Positions 1 through 5,853 of a stretch of 9,625 bases of DNA are shown here, piece by piece (position 1 is the stretch's first letter; each line of letters opens with the position of its first letter). The stretch is taken from contig JAGTVD010000387.1 of the NCBI GenBank assembly GCA_018224505.1, forward strand, positions 1 through 9,625. The letters run 5' to 3'. The notes beneath the pieces are model-generated. The model was not told the DNA's origin, ran no database searches, and was given only the letters and a program-made list of their open reading frames with translations. The translations under genes and the position numbers were made by a program. This stretch comes from Desulfatitalea sp. (GTDB lineage Bacteria > Desulfobacterota > Desulfobacteria > Desulfobacterales > Desulfosarcinaceae).

Positions 1-243
1 AGTACGGAGGCGGTTCGCCAGGGGATCAAAGGCGGCGTCGGCATCTCCATTCTGTCCGCAATGGCCATTGCCGACGATGTACAGGCGGGTGTATTGACGC
101 GCCTTGCCCTCGGCGAAGTCGACACCACGCGTTATTTCTACCTCACCCGGCATCGGCAGCGCACGCCATCGCCCCTGTGCCGGGCCTTCATGGCGTTTTT
201 GGGGGTACGCTGCCAGGTGCCCGATATATTGACAGATATCTAA
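1..243 (+). CDS. LysR-type transcriptional regulator, C-terminal fragment
   Basis: The frame is open from base 1 to a TAA at 241-243 and gives the last 80 residues of a protein whose start is outside the window. The opening part (S-T-E-A-V-R-Q-G-I-K-G-G-V-G-I-S-I-L-S) is the typical late segment of a LysR substrate-binding domain, where a glycine-rich turn follows the second effector-binding subdomain. It is followed by A-D-D-V-Q-A-G-V-L, a beta strand, then Y-L-T-R-H-R-Q-R-T-P-S-P-L-C-R-A-F and a closing helix, the usual end of this family. The DNA-binding helix-turn-helix is not visible. LysR proteins sense small molecules and act at divergent or nearby promoters. The target cannot be read here, and metK 47 bp downstream in the same direction may be just a neighbour. 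The family call is fairly safe; the subfamily is not determinable. Confidence 0.8.
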   Translation, partial: STEAVRQGIKGGVGISILSAMAIADDVQAGVLTRLALGEVDTTRYFYLTRHRQRTPSPLCRAFMAFLGVRCQVPDILTDI

Positions 244-290
244 TCGAAAACAGGTTTGCACGCCATATTGCAAATAGAAGGAGACAAGAT

Positions 291-1460
291 ATGGACAAGG
301 AACACTATCTATTCACATCGGAGTCGGTGACTGAAGGCCACCCCGACAAGGTCGCGGATGCCATCTCCGATTCGATCCTGGATGCCATCATGGCCCGGGA
401 CAAACAGTGCCGGGTGGCCTGTGAAACGCTGGTCAGCACCGGGCTCGCATTTATCGCCGGTGAGATCACCACCTCCTGCTACGTGGACATGCCGGAGATT
501 GTCCGCGAAACCATCCGCGACATCGGTTACAGCTCCTCCCAGATGGGCTTTGATTGGCAAACCTGTTCGGTGATCACCAGCATCGGACACCAATCGCCCG
601 ATATCGCCCAGGGGGTCAATTCGGGTGACGGCCTTTACAAGGAGCAAGGGGCCGGCGACCAGGGTCTGATGTTCGGCTATGCCACCGATGAAACCCCCGA
701 ACTGATGCCCATGCCCATTATGTACGCCCACAAATTGACCCGACGCCTGGCCCAGGTCCGCAAAAACGGTGCCCTTGATTTTCTACGTCCCGATGGCAAG
801 TCCCAGGTGACCATAGAATATGAAAATGGCACGCCTCTGCGGGTCGACACCATCGTGATCTCCTCCCAACACAAACCGGATGTCACCTACGACGACTTGC
901 GGGACGCGATCATCGAAGAGGTGATCAAAAAGGTGATTCCCCGGGAGATGATCGACGGCGACACCCGTTATTTCATCAACCCCACCGGCCGTTTCGTGGT
1001 CGGCGGTCCGATGGGTGATTGCGGGCTGACCGGCCGCAAGATCATCGTCGATACTTATGGGGGCCAGGGCAGCCACGGCGGGGGCTGTTTTTCCGGCAAA
1101 GATCCGTCCAAGGTGGATCGCAGCGCCAGCTACATGGGCCGCTACGTGGCCAAGAACCTGGTGGCCGCCGGATTGGCCAAAAAATGCGAAGTGCAGGTAG
1201 CCTATGCCATCGGTGTGGCCGAACCGGTTTCGGTGATGGTTGATTTTAAAGGAACCGGCAAGATTTCAGAGGGCCATGCCCGTAAAATCGTTCTGGACAC
1301 CTTCGATCTGCGGCCGGCGGCCATCATCGAACAGCTGGATCTGCTGCGTCCCATCTATCGCAAAACGGCCGCCTACGGCCACTTCGGGCGCAACGAGCCG
1401 GAGTTTACATGGGAGCAGACCCCAATGGTGGATATCCTTCGCAACAAGGCCGGAATTTGA
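291..1460 (+). CDS. metK: S-adenosylmethionine synthetase (methionine adenosyltransferase)
   Basis: Cytoplasmic enzyme that makes S-adenosylmethionine from ATP and methionine, releasing phosphate and pyrophosphate. The product has 389 residues, the normal bacterial length. Visible signatures are G-H-P-D-K at 16-20 in the N-terminal domain, the ATP-binding G-A-G-D-Q-G at 120-125, and the phosphate loop G-G-G-C-F-S-G-K-D at 263-271 followed by P-S-K-V-D-R-S. The loop has Cys where most homologues have Ala, a mild variation. The ATG at 291 is chosen because AGAAGGAGA ends 6 nt before it and MDKEHYLFTSESVTEGHPDK is the normal N-terminus; an in-frame extension to 177 would run into the LysR gene and adds no family sequence. 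ahcY follows after 96 bp in the same direction, and the two probably act as one activated-methyl-cycle unit. No known SAM riboswitch fits in the 47-bp upstream gap. Confidence 0.98.
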   Translation: MDKEHYLFTSESVTEGHPDKVADAISDSILDAIMARDKQCRVACETLVSTGLAFIAGEITTSCYVDMPEIVRETIRDIGYSSSQMGFDWQTCSVITSIGHQSPDIAQGVNSGDGLYKEQGAGDQGLMFGYATDETPELMPMPIMYAHKLTRRLAQVRKNGALDFLRPDGKSQVTIEYENGTPLRVDTIVISSQHKPDVTYDDLRDAIIEEVIKKVIPREMIDGDTRYFINPTGRFVVGGPMGDCGLTGRKIIVDTYGGQGSHGGGCFSGKDPSKVDRSASYMGRYVAKNLVAAGLAKKCEVQVAYAIGVAEPVSVMVDFKGTGKISEGHARKIVLDTFDLRPAAIIEQLDLLRPIYRKTAAYGHFGRNEPEFTWEQTPMVDILRNKAGI

Positions 1461-1504
1461 TATTCCACGATGATGTTTTATATTGATCATTGATGCGATA
1501 CAGA

Positions 1505-1533
1505 GAAGCGCACGGGTTCATTTCGTGCGCTTC
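1505..1533 (+). promoter_or_regulatory. Hairpin in the metK-ahcY spacer
   Basis: A perfect 10-bp inverted repeat, GAAGCGCACG and CGTGCGCTTC, encloses a 9-nt loop (GGTTCATTT). It ends 7 nt before the ahcY ribosome-binding site (AAGGAG at 1541-1546). No T-run follows, so it is not a standard intrinsic terminator. It does not show the consensus of the S-adenosylhomocysteine riboswitch known upstream of some ahcY genes. It may be an RNA-processing or stability element, an operator, or a translation-control hairpin. The structure is certain as sequence; the role is unknown. Confidence 0.6.
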
Positions 1534-1556
1534 ACCCATAAAGGAGATTGACGCGA

Positions 1557-3011
1557 ATGTCTGTTGCACCCGAAACCAAGAAACCGCAAACCTATCTCGA
1601 AGTGGACCCTGCGCTGCCGTACAAAGTGGCGGACATCGGGTTGGCGCCGCTGGGACATCAGGAATTAGCCCTGGCGGAAAACGAGATGCCCGGACTGATG
1701 GCGGTGCGCGCCAAATACGGGCCCCAGCAGCCGCTCAAAGGATTGAAAGTGATGGGCAGCCTGCACATGACCATTCAAACCGCCATGCTCATCGACACCC
1801 TGAAGCTGCTGGGCGCGGATATTCGTTGGGCCTCATGCAATATTTTCAGTACCCAGGACCACGCCGCCGCCGCCATTGCCGAAAAGGGGACGGCCGCAGT
1901 GTATGCCTGGAAGGGTGAAACCCTGGCCGAATACTGGTGGTGCACCGAACAGGCCATGCTTTGGCCGGATGGCAGCGGGCCAGACCTGATTGTTGATGAC
2001 GGTGGCGATGCCACCATGTACATCCACCAGGGGGTTGCGGTGGAAAAAAACCCTGCGCTGTTCGAGCAGGCCTATGACAGCGAGGATATGCGCTTGCTCA
2101 TGGCGCGCTTGAAGGTCAGTTACGACCGCGACCCCCATTTCTGGACCCGGGTGGCCGACAAGGTGCGCGGCGTGTCCGAAGAGACCACCACCGGTGTCCA
2201 CCGGCTATACCAGTTGCAGAAGAGCAACGAATTGCTCTTTCCGGCATTCAATGTCAACGATTCAGTGACCAAATCGAAGTTTGACAACCTCTACGGTTGC
2301 CGGGAGTCGTTGGCCGATGGGATCAAGCGCGCCACCGATGTGATGATGGCCGGCAAAGTGGTGGTCATTTGCGGCTATGGGGATGTGGGCAAAGGGTGCG
2401 CCCAATCCATGCGTGGTTACGGTGCACGGGTGTTGATCACCGAGATCGATCCCATTTGTGCCTTGCAGGCGGCCATGGAGGGGTATGAGGTGACCACCAT
2501 GGAGGCGGCCGCCCCCATGGGCGATATTTTTGTATCTGCCACGGGCTGTTGCGACGTCATTCGAGGTATGCACATGGAGATGATGAAACATGAAGCCATC
2601 ATCTGCAATATCGGCCACTTTGACAGCGAAATCGAAATGCGCTATCTGGAAACCAGCGACAAGTGCCAGCGGGAAACGATCAAACCTCAGGTGGATCGTT
2701 GGCGGTTGCCGTCCGGCCGCTCCATTATTGTGCTGGCCGAAGGGCGTTTGGTGAACCTCGGTTGTGCCACCGGCCATCCCAGCTTCGTGATGAGCAACAG
2801 TTTCACCAACCAGTGCCTGGCCCAAATTGCCCTGGCCACCGAATCCCATGAAAACAAGGTGTACACCCTGCCCAAATCGTTGGACGAAGAGGTTGCCCGG
2901 CTGCATCTGGAACGTTTGGGGGTCAAGCTGACGCGCTTGACGGCCAGGCAGGCGGACTATCTGGGTGTGTCTCCGCAAGGCCCCTTCAAGCCGGACCATT
3001 ACCGCTATTGA
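1557..3011 (+). CDS. ahcY: S-adenosylhomocysteinase (SAH hydrolase)
   Basis: NAD-dependent enzyme that reversibly splits S-adenosylhomocysteine into homocysteine and adenosine, removing the inhibitor left by SAM-dependent methyltransferases. The 484-residue product has the longer bacterial form, with the extra segment after V-D-D-G-G-D-A-T. The NAD-binding G-Y-G-D-V-G-K-G lies at 273-280, the I-C-N-I-G-H-F-D motif follows, and the C-terminus ends in F-K-P-D-H-Y-R-Y, the conserved tail that reaches into the partner subunit's NAD site. The ATG at 1557 is preferred over a TTG at 1548 because AAGGAG (1541-1546) is 10 nt before the ATG but only 1 nt before the TTG. With metK upstream it forms the methyl-cycle pair; no luxS or pfs gene, the alternative SAH-detoxification route, is seen here. 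A terminator follows 27 bp after the stop. Confidence 0.98.
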   Translation: MSVAPETKKPQTYLEVDPALPYKVADIGLAPLGHQELALAENEMPGLMAVRAKYGPQQPLKGLKVMGSLHMTIQTAMLIDTLKLLGADIRWASCNIFSTQDHAAAAIAEKGTAAVYAWKGETLAEYWWCTEQAMLWPDGSGPDLIVDDGGDATMYIHQGVAVEKNPALFEQAYDSEDMRLLMARLKVSYDRDPHFWTRVADKVRGVSEETTTGVHRLYQLQKSNELLFPAFNVNDSVTKSKFDNLYGCRESLADGIKRATDVMMAGKVVVICGYGDVGKGCAQSMRGYGARVLITEIDPICALQAAMEGYEVTTMEAAAPMGDIFVSATGCCDVIRGMHMEMMKHEAIICNIGHFDSEIEMRYLETSDKCQRETIKPQVDRWRLPSGRSIIVLAEGRLVNLGCATGHPSFVMSNSFTNQCLAQIALATESHENKVYTLPKSLDEEVARLHLERLGVKLTRLTARQADYLGVSPQGPFKPDHYRY

Positions 3012-3038
3012 TGGCAACTTGTTGGGCGAGCAAATAAG

Positions 3039-3075
3039 AAAGGCGGCAACCTTGAGGGCGCCGCCTTTTCGTTTT
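3039..3075 (+). terminator. Rho-independent terminator after ahcY
   Basis: A 9-bp stem, AAAGGCGGC and GCCGCCTTT, encloses a 12-nt loop and runs into TTTTCGTTTT. It starts 27 nt after the ahcY stop. Read on the other strand, the same stem is followed by a weaker T-rich stretch, so it may also stop transcription of the convergent receiver gene that ends at 3134. Confidence 0.88.
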
Positions 3076-3133
3076 AAAGTTATCGGGTCGTCTGCCGAAC
3101 CCCAGCCGTTTGGTGCGGTGTCATGCACCCCGG

Positions 3134-3553
3134 TCAGTGGGAACTGTCGGCGCAGGCGTGGTCTTCCACCACGAACCGCTGCACCAGATCGAACAGATCC
3201 TTCAGGGCGAACGGGCGCCCCAGAAAGGCATCGGCGCCAAGCTCCGTTGCGGGGATTTCGTCGGCCGGGTTGGCCGACATGGCAACGAAGTAGGTTTGGG
3301 GCTTCTCTTTTTTCAGAAAACGCAGCAACTCGAAGCCGCTTTTGCCGGGGAAATGGACCGCAGACAGCACCATGTGCACCGACTTGCCTTGCCCCATGAA
3401 GTTCTGCAAGCCATCCACACTCTCAAAAACGAGAATCTCCCTGTTAACGCTATACATCATTACATTGACGATGAATTCCCGCGTCAGGGCTTCGTGATCC
3501 ACAACGGCGATTTGTACATTGGGTATGATAGCGCGCCTCACCTGTTTGAGCAT
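3134..3553 (-). CDS. Stand-alone receiver-domain protein lacking the phosphoacceptor Asp (pseudo-receiver)
   Basis: A 139-residue protein made of a single CheY-like receiver domain, about residues 12-128, with no output domain. The fold pattern is clear: V-Q-I-A-V-V-D-H-E-A-L-T-R-E at 13-26, M-V-L-S-A-V-H-F-P-G-K-S-G from 61, F-V-A-M-S-A-N at 89-95, and G-A-D-A-F-L-G-R-P-F from 106. Key positions are changed. The phosphoacceptor Asp of the usual L-L-D-x-x-M-P-G is Ala65, the second acidic residue of the D-D pair is His20, and the conserved Lys before P-F is Arg113; only the Ser93 switch position fits. Normal Asp phosphorylation is therefore unlikely, and a protein-protein adaptor role is inferred. 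The ATG at 3553 has no strong Shine-Dalgarno sequence. The gene converges on ahcY and is divergent from the outer-membrane gene. No histidine kinase is nearby. Confidence 0.85.
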   Translation of the reverse strand: MLKQVRRAIIPNVQIAVVDHEALTREFIVNVMMYSVNREILVFESVDGLQNFMGQGKSVHMVLSAVHFPGKSGFELLRFLKKEKPQTYFVAMSANPADEIPATELGADAFLGRPFALKDLFDLVQRFVVEDHACADSSH

Positions 3554-3984
3554 TCAGCTGCAGGACCGATTCGATGTGATCAGGCTCCGCTTCAAGTATC
3601 GTGAGCGGTGCCGGACAATCCACTTCGCACTACAGGTCGCCGTAAGCCAACAAGGCTGTCACTTCTTTAGGCCATTCGGAGGTGATCCGTCAAGGGGGGA
3701 TCCCGTGGCACAAGCAAATCCCGGAGAACAGTTTCGTTTCAGACATCCGGCGTAGCGCCGGTGTGTATGAATATAGAGGCAAGTGTTCAGTTTTAGTGGC
3801 GCGATGGTATCGATTGTCCTGGTACGCGGCCTGCCATTGTAGCCTTTCCGAATGTGTTGGATTTGTTGTTCAAAATGTGGCAATAGATCCTGGGATAGAC
3901 TCAGGGGGATGGTGAGGAAAGAGGCTTCCGAGCCCTGGCGGAATAGGATGCTGCATCGAGACGGATACAGGACTGGATTGGCGG
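3554..3984. other. 431-bp intergenic region between divergent genes, no supported gene
   Basis: This spacer separates the - strand receiver gene from the + strand outer-membrane gene and must hold both promoters. The open frames in it are short and resemble no family I recognise. Visible items are a tight 6-bp hairpin at 3747-3761 (CCGGCG, loop TAG, CGCCGG), a sigma-54-like match at 3820-3834, and an isolated GGAGGTGATC at 3678-3687 with no start codon at a usable distance. A small RNA is possible but cannot be supported from one sequence. Confidence 0.5.
3820..3834 (+). promoter_or_regulatory. Possible sigma-54 (-24/-12) promoter
   Basis: TGGTACG, four bases, then CTGCC matches the sigma-54 pattern TGGYACR-N4-TTGCW at the -24 half and has the invariant GG-N10-GC spacing (GG at 3821-3822, GC at 3833-3834). 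The -12 half is imperfect. The site would start transcription about 140 nt before the outer-membrane gene. A chance match is quite possible, and no enhancer-binding protein is encoded in view. Confidence 0.25.
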
Positions 3985-5040
3985 ATGGGCTACAGTTGCG
4001 TACGTACATGGGCTTGGTATGGCCTGCTGGTGGTGGTTTGGGCTTCATTGGGGGTTGCCGCGGCAGCGGATCCGCGCTTTGCGGATGACCCCATTGTTGT
4101 CGAAAGTGTCGATAGATCGGTAGAGGCCCATTCCGGGGCCACCCGGGCCTATTTTCAAAATTTTATTGGCAACGTAAGGGGCAACCTGGCTCTGTCTGCC
4201 GGATTGCGCTTCGACGCGCTCGACTGGTCCATTGGGGGCGCATTCAGCGGCGAACAGATCAACGTTCGTTCCGAGCTCGAATGGACGCAGGTACTCAGCT
4301 ACCAGGTACAATTGAGTGGACAGGCCCAGGTGGGCCGGCATCTCTATGGTCGTGGCCATGTCGCCTATGCCGCCATTCAAAGCGGTACAGTTCGGGACTC
4401 GGATTACAGGGGCAACGACCGGACCGACCTCTATTCATGCTCTGTCAGCGATACCAATGACGATCAGCTCTGGGATGTGTTGGCCGGGGTGGGTTATCCC
4501 TTCCATTTCAGCGACCAGCGCTTGCTCATAGCGCCACTGATCGGGTATTCGGCACACAAGCAAAATTTTCGCATCACCAACGGCACGCAAACCATAAACC
4601 AACCCGTCCCTCTGGACAGCCGTTTGGACAGCACGTACCGGGCCCTGTGGCAGGGTTTCTGGGTGGGATGCGATATCCGTTATGCGTTGCCGGCACCGGT
4701 CAATCAGTCCGCACCCATGGAGTGGTCGTTGGGGCTGATCTACCATTTCCGGACCGATTTTTCGGCTGAGGCCACCTGGAACCTCAGAGAGGACTTTCGC
4801 CAGCCGAAGAGCTTCGAGCAGAAGGCGGATGGCCACGGGGTTACAATCCAGGCGGAATGGTTGTTGCGTATCACGCGACAATTGAAGGGGGCCTTGCTGG
4901 TCCAATTCACCGATTGGTCCACCGACGCCGGAACCGACACGCTATACCTCGCCAACGGTTCAACCGTTGCAATGCGTCTCAACCCGGTCTCTTGGCGGTC
5001 TTACAGCGTGATGCTAGGACTCACCTACTCCTTTTTCTAA
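3985..5040 (+). CDS. Exported outer-membrane beta-barrel protein, omptin-like
   Basis: A 351-residue protein with a Sec signal peptide: Arg7, a hydrophobic stretch at about 11-26, and an A-A-A-A-D cleavage region, probably after Ala28. The mature part is built of alternating hydrophobic and polar strands rich in Tyr, Trp and Phe, and ends in G-L-T-Y-S-F-F, a typical barrel-assembly signal with terminal Phe. The order of strands and loops resembles omptin proteases, including S-E-L-E-W near 96-100, a D-S-D-Y at 138-141 like the D-x-D-W of OmpT, and G-T-D-T-L-Y-L-A-N-G near 316-325. By eye, the Asp-His pair needed for omptin catalysis has no partner at the expected place, although D-G-H occurs at 282-284. 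It is thus an omptin-like barrel, possibly inactive as a protease; a porin or a generic outer-membrane protein is the alternative. The ATG at 3985 has only a weak Shine-Dalgarno sequence but gives a proper signal peptide. Confidence 0.72.
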   Translation: MGYSCVRTWAWYGLLVVVWASLGVAAAADPRFADDPIVVESVDRSVEAHSGATRAYFQNFIGNVRGNLALSAGLRFDALDWSIGGAFSGEQINVRSELEWTQVLSYQVQLSGQAQVGRHLYGRGHVAYAAIQSGTVRDSDYRGNDRTDLYSCSVSDTNDDQLWDVLAGVGYPFHFSDQRLLIAPLIGYSAHKQNFRITNGTQTINQPVPLDSRLDSTYRALWQGFWVGCDIRYALPAPVNQSAPMEWSLGLIYHFRTDFSAEATWNLREDFRQPKSFEQKADGHGVTIQAEWLLRITRQLKGALLVQFTDWSTDAGTDTLYLANGSTVAMRLNPVSWRSYSVMLGLTYSFF

Positions 5041-5101
5041 GGGTTCGCTAACCCTAAAGCATCACCGGCTCATCATCCACACGGGGGTACGCCATCAATG
5101 C

Positions 5102-5144
5102 GCAGACATGCGATCGCCCCGGCCCCGCCCCGTGCGCATGTTGC
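5102..5144 (+). promoter_or_regulatory. Bulged inverted repeat with C-rich loop upstream of the lipoprotein genes
   Basis: GCA-G-ACATGCG at 5102-5112 pairs with CGCATGT-TGC at 5135-5144, giving 10 base pairs with one bulged G at 5105. The 22-nt loop holds three C4 runs (CCCCGGCCCCGCCCC). The right arm overlaps the putative -35 element of the next promoter (5141-5146), so it may be an operator or a terminator-like structure for the upstream outer-membrane gene. The opposite strand has three G4 runs and could fold as a G-rich structure. The role is not known. Confidence 0.45.
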
Positions 5145-5168
5145 AATTCTGCTATCGTTTCTTATTAT
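5141..5168 (+). promoter_or_regulatory. Candidate sigma-70-type promoter for the lipoprotein pair
   Basis: TTGCAA at 5141-5146 and TATTAT at 5163-5168 are separated by 16 nt, with 4 of 6 and 5 of 6 matches to the -35 and -10 consensus. Transcription would start near 5175 and leave a leader of about 105 nt before the first lipoprotein. It lies in the only spacer before the tandem pair, which fits a shared transcript. Confidence 0.45.
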
Positions 5169-5237
5169 CTGCTTTTAAGGGGTTTGCAGGGAATACAGTT
5201 GCGCCCGACCCTGTCCGCTGCGTCAGGGACCGGCTGT

Positions 5238-5260
5238 TTGAGATGCAATATTGTTCTCAA
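5238..5260 (+). promoter_or_regulatory. Nested palindrome just before the first lipoprotein gene
   Basis: TTGAGA and TCTCAA form a 6-bp inverted repeat around a core that contains the self-complementary CAATATTG. The element lies in the putative leader, 8 nt before the GGAG ribosome-binding site at 5268-5271. It could be a leader hairpin or a dimer-binding operator. The symmetry is off by one base between the outer and inner arms. Confidence 0.35.
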
Positions 5261-5280
5261 TGGACACGGAGCGATCAAAC

Positions 5281-5808
5281 ATGAAAGCCATTTGGAACAC
5301 ATTATGGTTGATGAGCGTGGTGGTTCTGACAGCCTGTTCGGTCATGCCGACAACGGTGGAACAGGCGGCCCTGCCTCCCATGGACTTTCAGGTGTTGATC
5401 CGTCAGGCCCAGGACTATACCGGTCAAACGGTGGTCTTGGGTGGGTATGTGGTTTCGGTGGAGAACCGCACCGATCACAGCCGGATCGTTGCGCTCGAAG
5501 CGCCATTGGGGTTCAGGCGGGAACCCGGTTCCAAGGATCTCTCCCGGGGGCGGCTGGTCTTGCTGTACGAAGGATTTGTCGATCCCGTGGTGTATGCCGA
5601 AGGTCGGAAAATTTCCATTGCCGGCGTCCTGCTGGGGAGTTCGGCCACCGACCCGGATCCGGAACCGTACCCCTATTTGCGCGTCGCGGTGGATACCCTT
5701 TATCTATGGCCGGAAGCCCCCCCGGTGAGACACGAACCGTTTTATCGTGACCCGTGGGGGTATCCATACCCCTACCCCTGGTGGGGGCGGTATCCCTACT
5801 GGTGGTAG
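5281..5808 (+). CDS. Slp-family outer-membrane lipoprotein with aromatic Pro/Tyr/Trp tail
   Basis: A 175-residue lipoprotein. The N-terminus has Lys2, a hydrophobic segment and the lipobox L-T-A-C with the lipidated Cys at 19. The following Ser-Val does not match the inner-membrane retention signal, so outer-membrane sorting is expected. The body fits the Slp (starvation-inducible lipoprotein) family: an early D-Y-T-G-Q-T-V-V-L-G-G motif, then S-R-G-R-L-V-L-L-Y-E-G-F-V-D-P, I-S-I-A-G-V-L, and L-Y-L-W-P near the end. After about residue 150 comes a tail rich in Pro, Tyr, Trp and Gly ending W-G-R-Y-P-Y-W-W, which is not in the core fold. The ATG at 5281 is chosen because GGAG (5268-5271) lies 9 nt before it and it leaves a compact signal peptide; a start at 5251 would add 10 residues. 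A paralogue follows after 45 bp. Slp proteins have no settled biochemical role. Confidence 0.88.
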   Translation: MKAIWNTLWLMSVVVLTACSVMPTTVEQAALPPMDFQVLIRQAQDYTGQTVVLGGYVVSVENRTDHSRIVALEAPLGFRREPGSKDLSRGRLVLLYEGFVDPVVYAEGRKISIAGVLLGSSATDPDPEPYPYLRVAVDTLYLWPEAPPVRHEPFYRDPWGYPYPYPWWGRYPYWW

Positions 5809-5853
5809 TGAGGGTGAAATTGAATGGGGACAATGTCAGGAAAAGGAAACGCC

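Noticed and set aside
221..240. GATAT-N8-ATATC inverted repeat before metK as a LysR operator
   Set aside because: It lies inside the LysR coding end and is only a 5-bp A/T arm; nothing else supports binding.
229..257. TTGACA at 229-234 as a metK promoter -35 box
   Set aside because: No acceptable -10 element lies 16-18 nt downstream, so the perfect hexamer alone is not enough.
177..290. Upstream in-frame extension of metK
   Set aside because: It overlaps the LysR gene end, adds residues unlike any MetK N-terminus, and the ATG at 291 has a good ribosome-binding site.
2262..3128. Long - strand open frame of 288 codons opposite ahcY
   Set aside because: It overlaps the well-conserved ahcY gene, has no recognisable domain, is rich in His and Gly as expected from reverse reading of GC-rich codons, and has no ribosome-binding site I can support.
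3701..3770. c-di-GMP/cGAMP (GEMM) riboswitch, because of GCACAAGCAAATCC and a nearby GTAGC loop
   Set aside because: The second conserved core (GACGCAAAGCC type) and the proper helix layout are missing; the resemblance is too weak.
3682..3915. 77-codon + strand frame in the intergenic region as a small gene
   Set aside because: Its GTG start lies inside the Shine-Dalgarno-like sequence, there is no upstream site, and the translation looks like random sequence with no domain.
5040..5055. AGGGTT/AACCCT hairpin right after the outer-membrane gene stop as terminator
   Set aside because: Only 6 bp, low stability, and no T-run follows.
5757..5772. GGGGTAT/ATACCCC inverted repeat inside the first lipoprotein gene
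   Set aside because: It arises from the codons of the Trp-Gly-Tyr-Pro-rich tail; no need for a separate regulatory role.
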